A stretch of 64,000 bases of DNA from Streptomyces halobius (GTDB lineage: Bacteria; Actinomycetota; Actinomycetes; Streptomycetales; Streptomycetaceae): contig NZ_CP086322.1 of assembly GCF_023277745.1 (NCBI RefSeq), positions 2,728,001 through 2,792,000 of the forward strand, given 5' to 3'. The notes beneath the pieces were generated by a model that ran no database searches, had not been told where the DNA came from, and was given only the letters and a program-made list of their open reading frames with translations. A program made the position numbers and the translations under genes. Below are positions 21,170 through 30,728 of the stretch, one piece after another. The stretch's first letter is position 1, and each line of letters opens with the position of its first letter.

Positions 21170-22699
21170 ATGGCAGACGACTACCTGGTACGCATCGGCA
21201 GGCTCATCCGGGACGCGCGACAGCATCGAGGCTGGACACAGAGTCAGCTCGCGGAGGCGCTCGGCACCAGTCAGAGTGCGGTGAACCGTATCGAGCGCGG
21301 GAATCAGAACATCAGTCTTGAGATGATCGCGCGTATCGGAGAGGCCCTCGATAGCGAGATCATCTCGCTCGGCTATGCCGGCCCGATGCATCTGCGGGTG
21401 GTCGGTGGCCGTCGGCTGTCCGGCAGCATCGATGTGAAGACGAGCAAGAACGCCTGCGTCGCGCTGCTTTGTGCCACGCTCCTCAACGCGGGCCGGACAA
21501 CTCTGCGCCGGGTGGCCCGTATCGAGGAGGTCTACCGGATCCTCGAAGTGCTGGGCAGCATCGGCGTCCGCACCCGGTGGATCAACGACGGCAACGACCT
21601 TGAGATCATCACGCCGGCCGAGCTCAACCTCGACACGATGGACACCGAGGCGGCCCGCCGCACCCGTAGCGTCATCATGTTCCTCGGCCCGCTGCTGCAC
21701 CGGATGGACCACTTCAAGCTGCCGTACGCGGGTGGTTGCGACCTCGGCACCCGGACCGTGACACCGCATATGACGGCGCTGCGGCACTTCGGTCTGGAGA
21801 TCACCGCGACCGACGGCACCTACATCGCCGAGGTCGACCGCGACGTCGCCCCCAAGCGCGCGATCGTCCTGACCGAGCGCGGCGACACCGTCACCGAGAA
21901 CGCGCTGCTCGCCGCGGCCCGGCACGACGGCGTCACGGTCATCCGCAACGCCTCCTCCAACTACATGGTCCAAGATCTCTGCTTCTTCCTGGAGGAGTTG
22001 GGCGTCCGGGTCGAGGGCGTCGGCACGACCACGCTCACCGTCCACGGCGTCGCGCACATCGACCGCGATGTGGACTACGCGCCCTCCGAGGACCCGGTCG
22101 AGGCGATGAGCCTGCTGGCGGCGGCGGTTGTCACCGAATCGGAGCTGACGATCCGTCGGGTGCCGGTGGAATTCCTGGAGATCGAGCTGGCGGTCCTGGA
22201 CGAGATGGGCCTGGACCATGAGCGCAGCCCGGAGTACGCCGCGGACAACGGCCGCACCCGGCTGATCGATCTGACGGTCCGCCCCTCCAAGCTCCAGGCC
22301 CCCCTGGACAAGATCCACCCGATGCCGTTCCCGGGCCTCAATATCGACAACGTCCCCTTCTTCGCGGCCATCGCCTCCAGCGCCCAGGGCCAGACCCTCA
22401 TCCACGACTGGGTCTACGACAACCGCGCGATCTATCTGACCGATCTGAACCGGCTGGGCGCCCAGGTCAAGCTGCTCGACCCGCACCGGGTGCTGGTCGA
22501 CGGCCCGACCCGCTGGCGCTCCTCGGAAATGATGTGCCCCCCGGCCCTGCGGCCGGCCGTGGTCGTCCTGCTCGCCATGATGGCCGCGGAGGGCACGTCC
22601 GTCCTGCGCAATGTCTATGTCATCAACCGGGGTTACGAGGACCTGGCGGAACGGCTCAACTCGATCGGCGCGCAGATCGAGATCTTCCGCGACATCTGA
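21170..22699 (+). CDS. HTH-domain / UDP-GlcNAc 1-carboxyvinyltransferase (MurA-like) fusion
   Basis: This 509-residue protein joins a Cro/XRE-type helix-turn-helix (residues 6-62, TQSQLAEALGTSQSAVNRIE) to a complete MurA-like enolpyruvyl transferase (residues 72-509). MurA features are present: SKNACVALL near residue 92 and the active-site cysteine in YAGGCDLGTRTV. MurA catalyses the first committed step of peptidoglycan synthesis using phosphoenolpyruvate. Streptomyces keep a separate ordinary MurA, so this second copy may be a regulator-enzyme. I start at the ATG at 21170, where the HTH begins. It corresponds, from memory, to SCO5998, normally next to aconitase; here 9 kb of accessory DNA separates them. 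Confidence 0.9.
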   Translation: MADDYLVRIGRLIRDARQHRGWTQSQLAEALGTSQSAVNRIERGNQNISLEMIARIGEALDSEIISLGYAGPMHLRVVGGRRLSGSIDVKTSKNACVALLCATLLNAGRTTLRRVARIEEVYRILEVLGSIGVRTRWINDGNDLEIITPAELNLDTMDTEAARRTRSVIMFLGPLLHRMDHFKLPYAGGCDLGTRTVTPHMTALRHFGLEITATDGTYIAEVDRDVAPKRAIVLTERGDTVTENALLAAARHDGVTVIRNASSNYMVQDLCFFLEELGVRVEGVGTTTLTVHGVAHIDRDVDYAPSEDPVEAMSLLAAAVVTESELTIRRVPVEFLEIELAVLDEMGLDHERSPEYAADNGRTRLIDLTVRPSKLQAPLDKIHPMPFPGLNIDNVPFFAAIASSAQGQTLIHDWVYDNRAIYLTDLNRLGAQVKLLDPHRVLVDGPTRWRSSEMMCPPALRPAVVVLLAMMAAEGTSVLRNVYVINRGYEDLAERLNSIGAQIEIFRDI

Positions 22700-22707
22700 C
22701 CGGGCAG

Positions 22708-22762
22708 GCCGCCGCACCTCATCTGGCCTGCGATGAAGCGGGTCAGGAAGGAGTGCGGCGGC
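22708..22762 (+). terminator. Long-loop inverted repeat after the MurA-like gene
   Basis: GCCGCCGCAC at 22708-22717 pairs with GTGCGGCGGC at 22753-22762. It starts nine bases after the stop codon. The 35-base loop makes it a weaker terminator candidate. Two tandem copies of TCTCTGGGACT follow at about 22764. Confidence 0.45.
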
Positions 22763-22841
22763 ATCTCTGGGACTTCTCTGGGACTTTGGGCCCGCAGCGG
22801 GCTACAGGCCGCGCTCCACAGGCTCTGCCGACCGGCCGCGG

Positions 22842-23006
22842 CTACGCGAAGATCGCGTCGATGGCAGCGCTACCCCGTGCGCCCGCGCGGGGCAGGAAGT
22901 GGGAGTACTTCCGCAGCGTGGACCCGGGGTCGGAGTGCCCCAGCCAGCGTGCCAGGGAGACGATCGATTCGCCAGCCTCCAGTTCCTCGGAGGCGTAGAA
23001 GTGGCG
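22842..23006 (-). pseudogene. Tyrosine recombinase C-terminal tail
   Basis: The tail of a phage-type integrase is readable: LRHFYASEELEAGESIVSLA, then LGHSDPGSTLRKYSHFLP. It contains the catalytic Arg and His-box region and the tyrosine of TLRKYSHF. The rest of the recombinase is missing; instead it is fused in frame to the ALF-repeat protein remnant upstream. No tRNA or attachment duplication is visible nearby. Confidence 0.75.
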
Positions 23007-25351
23007 CAGCCACTTCACCTTGAGGGCGTTGAGCGCGAGGTCCTTGAGGCACTTCGGGGACTTCGTACGGGCACATGCCTCGATCTCGTCCAAGCCGATG
23101 TACCAGGCGATCATCCGGTCGAGGGTGGTGCTTGTGGTGCAGCCCATTCCACCGGCGCCGTCGCCACCGCACACGAGGATCATTTCGCCGGGCTTGAGGT
23201 CCTTGATGTCTCCGCTTTTGAATAGCCCGCGCCGGTACTCGGTGAACCGCTTCTCCACGGCTGCACGAAGTTCGTCGTCCGACATCGGCTTGCTGGCTTC
23301 GCGGATCTCCTTCTTCATCTGGTCCTGCAGTTCGGCGACCAGCTTGTCCGCCGCGGAGACCAGCGCCTCCGTTTCCGCCTTGGCCGCCGCGACAGCGTCC
23401 TTGCCCGCGGCCTCGGCGGAGAACCCGGCCCGGTACCCCGAGCGTCCTGCTGGGCGGACGCGGCGGCGCTGCGGGCCGTCCTGGCGGATTTGGCGGCCTG
23501 ATCGGCGGACTTTGCCGCCCGGTCGGCGGCCTTGTCGGCACGCTGGGCGTCCTTGGCCGCCCGCTCAGCGGATGCCTTTGCCGCGTTGGCCCACTTGACG
23601 GCTTCCTTCGCCTTGTCGCGGGCGTGCGCGGCAGCCTTCTGGGCCTCGGCGGCGTCCTTGTGCGCGAGGGCCGCCGACTTGTCCGCGCCCGCCAGGGGCG
23701 CATCGATCTCGGCGATGTGGGCGGCGGCGTTGGCATCGCGCTGCTGCGCCTTGTACTGCCCGTATGCGAGGAAGGACCGCAGCCACGACGCCGGGCCGGA
23801 CAGAGCCGCCTGTGTGGCCGCCTCGACCTCGGGGCCGCCCGTGGACATGATCTGGGCGGCCGTGACGCGGTCGTCGGCTTCCTGGGCCTTGTATTGACCC
23901 GTTTCCATGAACTCCTGGAGGTCGGCCGAGGTTCCGTCAAGTGCCTTGTTGGCGGCCTCCTTTACGCCGGGTCCGCCCTTGGCCATGATCTGCGCGACCG
24001 CGACACGGTCGTCGGATTCCTTGCCCGGGTAGGCACGGGTCCGCAGGAACTCCCGGACCTTGTCGATCGGCTGGCCGAGCGCGTCCACGGCAGCCTGCTG
24101 CTGGGCCGGCTTGTCGGCGGTGGCGGCGATGTGGGCCACGCTGGCGCGGTCGTCCTGCTCCAGGGCGAGACCCAGCCGGGTGTCTACGAACTCGGACACA
24201 CCTTCGTCGGTTCCCGCCAGCGTGGCCTCGGCCGCAGTGCGAACCCAGGTCCCACCGGTGGCGAGGAGGCTGACCGCAAGCTGCTTGCCCTTGGCCACCT
24301 TGGCCTTGGGGTCCGTCGCCGCGGTGGCGTCCTTCCAGAGCGTCCGTGCCTCGGCGTTGAGCTGCTGAATCCGGCCCGCTTCCCATTCGGCGACGGCGAC
24401 CCGGGAGTCCTCGGCCTTCTTGGCCTCCTCGGCCGCGAGGATGTTCTCCTCTTCCTGCTCGGCCAGACGCTCGGCGTCGACCTTGCGGGCCAGCGTCACG
24501 ACGGACTTGGCGCTGTTGACGGCCTTCTGTGTGTCGTCGGCGGCCTTGGTGGCGGCGTTCGCCGCATCGCTGGATGCCTTGGCGGCATCCACGCCTTGCC
24601 TGCTTCGGCGGCGGCCTTGTCCGCCGCCTTGGCCGCTGCCCTGGCGTGCTTCGCGGCGTCCCTGGCGGCGTCCCGCGAGCGGCGTGCGGCCGCCGCGGCC
24701 TGGTTGGCATTGGCCTGGGCGGCGTTGGCCGCCCGCGTGGCCTGGCCGGCGAGCCTCTTCGTCTGGGCCGCCGCCTTCGCCTCGTTGGCCTTGCCGCCTG
24801 CCTGGCCCGCCCATTGGCTGGCCTCGGCGGCCTGGTCGGAGGCGATGCTGGCCTGATCGGCCGCGTCCGCCGCCTTCTCAGCGCCCTTCGCGACGTCCCG
24901 TGCCTTCTCCGCGGCCGCGCGTGCCGCCTTGGCCCGGCAAGCGTCGGTCGCCGCGGGCCGCGGCAGCGGACTGGGCCGATGACGCCGCGCCTCCGTCGAT
25001 CAGTGCGGCCGGCGCCGCCACGAGCCGCGATTCCATGAACAGCAGGCGCCCCGGGGACGAGCGCCGGTGCAGGAAGATCTCCTCCAGCGGACCGGCCACC
25101 GGGCGCAACGCGGTGGACCGTCCCAGATACCGCTCGCGCGCGACGTTCTCCGGTCCGGTGGCCGGTAGAGCGCCCACACCGGGATTGCCGAGGTAGGACT
25201 CCAGCCCGGTCCAGGTCCCGGTGATCGACACCGCTCGGTACCGCTCGCCGTCGCCGTGTGCGACGACACCGTCGGTGGCGCACCGGGGGCTCAGCGACAC
25301 CGAGCGGGCGTGCAGGTCGCCGGCGCCGGTGTTGGCCTCGCTGATGTGCAT
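23007..25351 (-). pseudogene. ALF-repeat polymorphic-toxin-type protein remnant
   Basis: The middle holds several ALF repeats, about 40 residues each, of the type DDRVAVAQIMAKGGPGVKEA and DDRVTAAQIMSTGGPEVEAA. Long alanine/lysine coiled-coil stretches lie on both sides (AKDAQRADKAADRAAKSADQ). This is the N-terminal architecture of large Streptomyces polymorphic toxins. The frame breaks at least twice, near 24605 and near 23440, and the 3' end is replaced by an integrase tail at about 23006. The start is uncertain; a frame opens at 25351. The toxin tip is absent here, but a HINT-toxin tip with no N-terminus lies 4 kb away on the same strand (17782-18676). Confidence 0.65.
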
Positions 25352-25393
25352 GCGCCCGTCGACGCAGTGCAGAGACGAACCGCTGAGGCGGCG

Positions 25394-26644
25394 TCAGTCG
25401 TCAGCGGACCCCTCCGGAACCGGCCGACCGGGAACCGGCCCGCCCGGAACCGGCCTCTCCGGAACCCTCCTCTCCGAACCGGCGTCTCCGGAACCGGCTT
25501 CTCCGCCGGAGGGATGCGCGGCCCCCCGGTACAGCTCCTTCGCGATGATCGACCGCTGTACCTCGGTGGCGCCCTCATAGATGCGCGGCGCACGCACCTC
25601 GCGGTAGAGGTGCTCCAGGAGGTGGCCACGGCGCAGCGCGCGGGCGCCATGGATCTGGACGGCCGCGTCGACGATGTACTGGGCGGTCTCGGTCGCCAGC
25701 AGCTTGGCCATGGCCGAGCGACGGGCGATGTCCGGGGCCGCCGTGTCGTACGCCGACGCGGCCGCGTACACCAGCAGCCGGGCGGACTCGACCCGGGTGG
25801 CCATCTCCGCGAGCTGGTGGCCGACGGACTGCAGGTCCTTGAGCGGACCGCCGAACGCGGTGCGCGCGCCCGCGTGCGCCACCGCCGCGTCCAGCGCGGC
25901 CTGCGCCATGCCCACCGCGAACGCGCCGACGCTCGGCCGGAAGAGGTTCAGCGTGCGCATCGCGACGCCGAAACCGCCGTCGACCGCGCCGAGCACATCC
26001 GCGCTGGTCACCGGCGTCCCGTCGAACTCCAGCGTTCCGATGGGGTGCGGACTGAGCATCTCCAGGTGTGCGCCGGTCAGTCCCGGCCGGTCGGCGGGCA
26101 CCAGGAAGGCCGTGACGCCACGGGCGCCCGCGCCCCCGGTGCGGGCGAATACGGTGGCGAAATCGGCCTCGGGGACGTTGGAGATCCAGCACTTCTCGCC
26201 GGTCAGCCGCCAGCTGCCGGGCCCGTCGGGTGCGGCGGTCAGGGACAGCGCCGCGGCGTCCGAGCCCGCGCCCGGCTCGCTCAGCGCGAAGGCCGCGACC
26301 GCGCGCCCGGCAGCCACCTCCGGTAGCCAACGGGCGCGCTGGTCCGGGGTCCCGGACTGCACGACCGGGTAGGCGCCCAGCCCCTGGAGGGCCAGTGCGG
26401 TCTCCGCCTCCGTGCACTCCTGGGCGAGGGACTCCCGCAACAGGCAGAGGTCCAGGGCGCGCAGGGATCCTTCGGCGGGGAACAGGCGGCGCAGCAGGCC
26501 CAGTTCGCCCAGCGCGGCGACCAACGGGCGGTTGACCCGGCCCGGTTCACCCTTCTCCGCCAGTGGGCGCAGCCGCTCGGCCGTCAGCGCACGCAACTCC
26601 GCGCACCACTCCTGCTCTTCGGGTCCCAGCGCGAATGCGGTCAC
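25394..26644 (-). CDS. Acyl-CoA dehydrogenase
   Basis: This 416-residue flavoenzyme oxidises an acyl-CoA to the enoyl-CoA. Family motifs are seen: AFALSEPGAGSDAAA (FAD/substrate contact), GEKCWISNVPEAD, and RAPRIYEGATEVQRSIIAKE near the C-terminus. The last 40 residues are a proline/glycine/arginine repeat (PVPGGPVPGRPVPEG) encoded by repeated CCGGAACCGG words, a recent low-complexity extension. It is divergent from the aryl-CoA ligase and shares a promoter element with the hydratase gene at 36 kb. A role in beta-oxidation-like processing of the reduced aryl-CoA is likely. Confidence 0.87.
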   Translation of the reverse strand: MTAFALGPEEQEWCAELRALTAERLRPLAEKGEPGRVNRPLVAALGELGLLRRLFPAEGSLRALDLCLLRESLAQECTEAETALALQGLGAYPVVQSGTPDQRARWLPEVAAGRAVAAFALSEPGAGSDAAALSLTAAPDGPGSWRLTGEKCWISNVPEADFATVFARTGGAGARGVTAFLVPADRPGLTGAHLEMLSPHPIGTLEFDGTPVTSADVLGAVDGGFGVAMRTLNLFRPSVGAFAVGMAQAALDAAVAHAGARTAFGGPLKDLQSVGHQLAEMATRVESARLLVYAAASAYDTAAPDIARRSAMAKLLATETAQYIVDAAVQIHGARALRRGHLLEHLYREVRAPRIYEGATEVQRSIIAKELYRGAAHPSGGEAGSGDAGSERRVPERPVPGGPVPGRPVPEGSADD

Positions 26645-26684
26645 GAGCAGCTCCTCCGGTAGCGCTGCGATGGTCCTCTGTCTT

Positions 26685-26712
26685 CTATCGCGGTCTGTTG
26701 ACTGCCGTCATG
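26685..26712 (-). promoter_or_regulatory. Promoter element shared with the hydratase gene (copy 1)
   Basis: On the minus strand CATGACGGCAGTCA is followed after nine bases by GATAG, the likely -10. The same 14 bases with the same nine-base spacing occur at 36326-36353. On the plus strand a TTGACT with TACGCT 16 bp downstream may serve the divergent ligase. The 26645-26947 gap also holds degenerate CAGTC-CCGG repeats. Confidence 0.65.
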
Positions 26713-26947
26713 AACACGTTACGCTGACGACGGATCCGCACGGCAGTCCCCGGCGGCAGTCGAGCAGTCTCCGGGCGGCAGTCGAGCAGCCCCCGGCCAG
26801 CCCCCGCAGAGAACCGTGGGCAGTCCCCGAGCAGCCCCTGCACAGTCCTCCAGCACCCTCCGCCCGGTTCCCGTACCGGCCCGCACAGTCCCCCATCCCT
26901 TCCCCGGCCGCCCGTCGGTCACCTCGGCGCAAGGGGGCGCATCCGCC

Positions 26948-28555
26948 ATGGAGCTACGGACTTCGGCCCATGCCGACACCTTCGCGCGCGACCGGCTGCC
27001 CCCTCCCGAGCAGTGGCCGCATCTCACCGATCTGGGCTACCCCGATCGGCTCAATTGCGGTACGGAACTGCTGGACGGCACCATCGCACGGCTGGGTCCG
27101 GACCGGCCCGCGGTACGTGACGCCACCGGCACGGTATGGACGTACGGGCAACTGCGCGACCGGGTCGACGCCATCGCCCATGCGCTCAGCGGCCGGCTGG
27201 GCGTACGCCCCGGCAATCGCGTCCTGCTGCGCGGCCCCACCACACCCTGGCTGGCCGCCTGTTGGCTCGCGGTGATGAAGGCGGGCGCCGTCGCGGTGAC
27301 GGTGCTGGCCGCCCAGCGCCCGCACGAGCTCGCCACGATCTGCGAGATCGCCCAGGTGCGGTACGCGCTGTGCGACGCCCGCTCCGTCGACGACCTGGCC
27401 GAGGCCGAGGTCCCGGGGCTACGGATCACCACATACGGCGGGGACGCCCCGGACGATCTGCGGCAGCTCGCGCGGCCCGGCGCCACGCCGTACCCCTCCG
27501 TCGCCACCGCCGCGGACGATGTCGCGCTGATCGCCTTCACCTCGGGCACCACCGGCCGCCCCAAGGGCTGTCTGCACTTCCACCGCGATGTGCTCGCCGT
27601 CGCCGACACCTTCTCGGCGCGGGTGCTGCGCCCGTCCCCGGACGACGTGTTCGCCGGCAGCCCACCGCTCGGCTTCACCTTCGGCCTCGGCGGCCTGGTC
27701 ATCTTCCCGCTGCGGGCCGGCGCTTCGGCCCTGCTCGCCGATTGGGGCGGGCCCAAGCGGCTGCTCGGCGATATCGCGGCACACCGCATATCGGTGCTGT
27801 TCACCGCGCCGACCGCCTACCGCGCGATGCTGCCCGAACTCGCCGGGCACGATATCTCCTCGCTGCGCCGATGCGTTTCGGCCGGCGAGAATCTGCCCGC
27901 CGCGACCTGGCAGTCCTGGTACGACGCGACGGGCCTGCGCCTCATCAACGGCATCGGCGCGACGGAACTGCTGCACATCTTCATCTCCGCCGCCGACGAC
28001 GCGGTCCGGCCGGGCACGACCGGGCTGCCGGTGCCGGGTTACCAGGCGCGGGTGGTGGACACGGACGGGGCACCGCTGCCGGACGGCGAGCCGGGGCTGC
28101 TCGCGGTGCGCGGCCCGACCGGCTGCCGCTATCTCGCCGATCCCCGGCAGTCGGAGTATGTGCGGAACGGCTGGAACATCACCGGGGACACCTACATCCG
28201 GGAGCCCGACGGCTACTTCCGCTATGTCGCCCGCGCGGACGATATGATCATCTCGGCTGGGTACAACATCGCGGGCCCGGAGGTCGAGGAGGCGCTGCTG
28301 CGGCACCCCGACATTCGCGAGGCCGCGGTGGTCGGACGGGCCGACGAGGAACGCGGGCAGGTGGTCGTCGCACACGTGGTGCTGCGGGCGGGTGTCCCAC
28401 GTCGGGATGACACCGTCGCCGCGCTCCGCGCCTTCACCAAAACCCGGATCGCGCCTTACAAATGCCCGCGCGAATTCGTCTTCCACACGTCTCTTCCACG
28501 CACCCCGACCGGCAAGCTCCAGCGCTTCCGGCTGCGTGAAGTCGATCTACAGTGA
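26948..28555 (+). CDS. Aryl-CoA ligase (2-aminobenzoate/benzoate-CoA ligase type)
   Basis: This 535-residue AMP-forming ligase activates an aromatic acid as its CoA thioester. The phosphate loop is FTSGTTGRPKGCLHFH, followed by GDTYIREPDGYFRYVARADD and the catalytic lysine in RTPTGKLQRFRL. The best family resemblance is to benzoate- and 2-aminobenzoate-CoA ligases. I start at the ATG at 26948 (MELRTSAHADTF); sequence before it is repeat-derived. Four bases separate its stop from paaX. With the monooxygenase/reductase fusion at 33-35 kb, anthranilate or salicylate is the probable substrate. Confidence 0.87.
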   Translation: MELRTSAHADTFARDRLPPPEQWPHLTDLGYPDRLNCGTELLDGTIARLGPDRPAVRDATGTVWTYGQLRDRVDAIAHALSGRLGVRPGNRVLLRGPTTPWLAACWLAVMKAGAVAVTVLAAQRPHELATICEIAQVRYALCDARSVDDLAEAEVPGLRITTYGGDAPDDLRQLARPGATPYPSVATAADDVALIAFTSGTTGRPKGCLHFHRDVLAVADTFSARVLRPSPDDVFAGSPPLGFTFGLGGLVIFPLRAGASALLADWGGPKRLLGDIAAHRISVLFTAPTAYRAMLPELAGHDISSLRRCVSAGENLPAATWQSWYDATGLRLINGIGATELLHIFISAADDAVRPGTTGLPVPGYQARVVDTDGAPLPDGEPGLLAVRGPTGCRYLADPRQSEYVRNGWNITGDTYIREPDGYFRYVARADDMIISAGYNIAGPEVEEALLRHPDIREAAVVGRADEERGQVVVAHVVLRAGVPRRDDTVAALRAFTKTRIAPYKCPREFVFHTSLPRTPTGKLQRFRLREVDLQ

Positions 28556-28559
28556 CCCG

Positions 28560-29429
28560 GTGACCGACCAGCAAACGCAGCGCACTCCACGGTCCCTGAT
28601 CGTCACGTTCTACGGCGCCTACGGGCGCGGCACACCGGAAGAGCCGGCCAACAGCGCCGGTCCGGTGCCGGTCGCCGCTCTGATCCGGCTGCTCGGCGTG
28701 CTCGGGGTGGATCCGCCGTCGGTGCGCTCAGCCGTCTCCCGGCTCAAGCGCCGCGGGCTGCTCGTCCCGGAGCGCACGGCCACCGGGGCCGCCGCGTACG
28801 GACTCTCCGAAGCCGCCCGCCAGTTGCTGGCGGACGGCGACCGGCGGATCTACGGGCGCCCGGCCGCCCGGCTGTCCGACGGCTGGGTGCTGGCCGTCTT
28901 CTCCATCCCGGAGGAGGAGCGGCACAAGCGCCATCTGCTGCGCTCCCGGCTGGCACGGCTGGGCTTCGGCACCGCCGCGCCCGGCGTGTGGATCGCACCG
29001 GCGCACCTCCACGAGGAGACCCGGCACACCCTGGAGCGGCTTCAACTGGCCCCGTACGTGGATCTGTTCACCGGGGCGCACGCGGGCTTCGAATCCACCG
29101 CGCGGGCAGTGGCGCGATGGTGGGACCTGGACGCCCTCGCCGCGCAGCACCGCGCCTTCCTGGCGGACCACGAACCGGTCCTGGAGAAGTGGTCCCGACG
29201 CCGCGTGGTCCCCCCCGAGGCGGCCTACCGCGACTATCTCCTGGCGCTGGACGCCTGGCGTCGCCTCCCGTACGCCGATCCCGGTCTGCCCTCCGCGCTC
29301 CTCCCGGAGGACTGGCCGGGCGGCCGGGCGGCGGAGGTGTTCGGCCGGCTGCACACCAAACTGCGGGCGGCGGGGGGCCGTTATGTGCGGGAGGGCGCCG
29401 CTTGGGGGATAGTCGACCAGATCCCCTAA
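28560..29429 (+). CDS. PaaX-family transcriptional regulator
   Basis: This is a 289-residue repressor of the PaaX family, which normally controls aromatic-CoA catabolism and responds to the aryl-CoA product. The N-terminal winged helix (about residues 35-75) contains DPPSVRSAVSRLKRRGLL, and the central domain reads WVLAVFSIPEEERHKRHLLR. The GTG start is four bases after the ligase stop, so the two are co-transcribed. It is the obvious candidate to bind the repeated promoter element upstream of the dehydrogenase and hydratase genes. Confidence 0.88.
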   Translation: MTDQQTQRTPRSLIVTFYGAYGRGTPEEPANSAGPVPVAALIRLLGVLGVDPPSVRSAVSRLKRRGLLVPERTATGAAAYGLSEAARQLLADGDRRIYGRPAARLSDGWVLAVFSIPEEERHKRHLLRSRLARLGFGTAAPGVWIAPAHLHEETRHTLERLQLAPYVDLFTGAHAGFESTARAVARWWDLDALAAQHRAFLADHEPVLEKWSRRRVVPPEAAYRDYLLALDAWRRLPYADPGLPSALLPEDWPGGRAAEVFGRLHTKLRAAGGRYVREGAAWGIVDQIP

Positions 29430-29475
29430 GGGGTGCGTGGGCCCCTTGCAGGTCCCAACGCGGCGGGACGGGGAG

Positions 29476-29760
29476 GTATTCCCGCCGACGGAGGGTCCGG
29501 GCAAGTTTCCCGCCAGCAGGGGGCCGGCGAAATTCCCACCGCTGCGGATTCGGGCGGGAGTCCTGCCGACGGGAGGGCCGGGCGGATTTCGCGCCGACGG
29601 AGGGGCCCGGCGGAACCCGCGTCGGCGGAGGGGCCCCGGTGGGACACCCGCCGACGGGGATCCGGGCGGGATACCCGCTGACGGAGGATCCTGGCGGGAT
29701 TCCCGCCGACGGGGAATCCGGGTGGAACTCCCGCCGACGGAGGATCCGGTGTGGCCCGTC
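29476..29760. repeat. Minisatellite of about ten 28 bp units
   Basis: Degenerate copies with core GGCGGGATTCCCGCCGACGG start about every 27-29 bp from 29476 to 29760. Each better copy contains a small hairpin (GGCGGGA / TCCCGCC). The array fills the gap between convergent paaX and the HAD gene. It may terminate transcription in both directions and is likely to vary in copy number between strains. Confidence 0.85.
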
Positions 29761-29772
29761 GCGTCCTCGCCC

Positions 29773-30534
29773 TCAGCGTCGACGTGGCGCACCCACGGCC
29801 GCGGCAGGCCGGGGCCGGGCGGCCCCGATCACGGATACCACGTCCTTGAAGGAGCTGCACATCCGGGTGCCCGCGACCGCGGCGAGTTCGCCGAACGAGC
29901 CGATGCCGTAGGTGACCGCGACCGGTTCCATGCGCGCGGTCACCGCCATGCGCATGTCCCCTACGGTGTCCCCTACATACGCGCTCTCCCCGGGCGCGAC
30001 TCCCAGCCGGCCGGCCGCCCGCAGCACCATCTCCGGGTGCGGTTTGCCGCGCCGGACCATGTCCTGTCCGATGACCGGGCCGACCAGGTCGCGGATGCCC
30101 ATGACGTCGAGCAGCGCCTCGGCGCTCCGGGTGGTCTTGGACGTGGCGACGGCCAGCTCGACGTCGTGGGCACGCAGCGCGGAGAGCCCCGCCGTGACAC
30201 CGGGGAAGAGCAGCTGCGGGCCCTGGCAAAGGACTTCGTAGGAGAACAGTTCGCGGTAGCGGGCGATGGCGGCCTGCACCCGGCCGTCGTCCTCCGGCCT
30301 GCCCAGCAGGCGGCCGAAGGCGGGGCCGGGAGGCTTGCCGATGGCGGCCTTCGCCTGCCGCGCGGTCACCGAACAGCCCTGCTCCGACGCGACCCTGACC
30401 AGCAGTTTACTGATCGCTGGCAGGGTGTTGGCGAGCGTGCCGTCGAGATCGAAGACGGCGGCCTTGATCGTCTCGCCGCCGGCGCACCGCGCGCCTCTCA
30501 CAGGACGTTCGCGAACTTCCGCTGGTACGCGCAT
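29773..30534 (-). CDS. HAD-family phosphatase
   Basis: This 253-residue haloacid-dehalogenase-type hydrolase has all four motifs: FDLDGTLANT (nucleophile and acid aspartates), VATSKTTRSAEA, the lysine in RRGKPHPEMV, and GDTVGDMRMA. It resembles phosphoglycolate phosphatases with a C1 cap. The ATG at 30534 is preceded by GGAAAGG. Its promoter about 190 bp upstream overlaps an ARE-like operator of the kind bound by ArpA-type receptors, and two such receptors follow. That context suggests a signalling or secondary-metabolism role rather than glycolate salvage. The long leader contains a perfect 9 bp hairpin (30651-30675). Confidence 0.83.
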   Translation of the reverse strand: MRVPAEVRERPVRGARCAGGETIKAAVFDLDGTLANTLPAISKLLVRVASEQGCSVTARQAKAAIGKPPGPAFGRLLGRPEDDGRVQAAIARYRELFSYEVLCQGPQLLFPGVTAGLSALRAHDVELAVATSKTTRSAEALLDVMGIRDLVGPVIGQDMVRRGKPHPEMVLRAAGRLGVAPGESAYVGDTVGDMRMAVTARMEPVAVTYGIGSFGELAAVAGTRMCSSFKDVVSVIGAARPRPAAAVGAPRRR

Positions 30535-30650
30535 GGCTGGAGACCTTTCCGGATTCCGTTGGATGCAGTGGCTCGGGTGACGTTGCTGACTCGGCCGATG
30601 AGGCGGCCCGCGGTCGACGACGGGTGGTGGCGGAGGCGGTCTCGCCATGA

Positions 30651-30675
30651 CGTACCGCCCTCCAACGGCGGTACG
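30651..30675 (-). promoter_or_regulatory. Leader hairpin upstream of the HAD gene
   Basis: CGTACCGCC at 30651-30659 pairs perfectly with GGCGGTACG at 30667-30675 around a seven-base loop, inside the predicted 5' leader of the HAD transcript. Confidence 0.5.
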
Positions 30676-30728
30676 CGAGGTCGAGGCGGCTGCAACGGGA
30701 GGGCTGGATCTCGTTCACCGCCTTTGCC

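Noticed and set aside
21146..22717. A 523-codon minus-strand frame opposite the MurA-like gene
   Set aside because: Composition is that of an antisense shadow and the plus strand has clear MurA motifs.
22700..23010. Intact integrative element with attachment site
   Set aside because: Only the recombinase tail is present; no tRNA, excisionase or flanking direct duplication could be found.
29476..29760. Possible CRISPR array
   Set aside because: Units are contiguous degenerate repeats with no unique spacers, and no cas genes are present.
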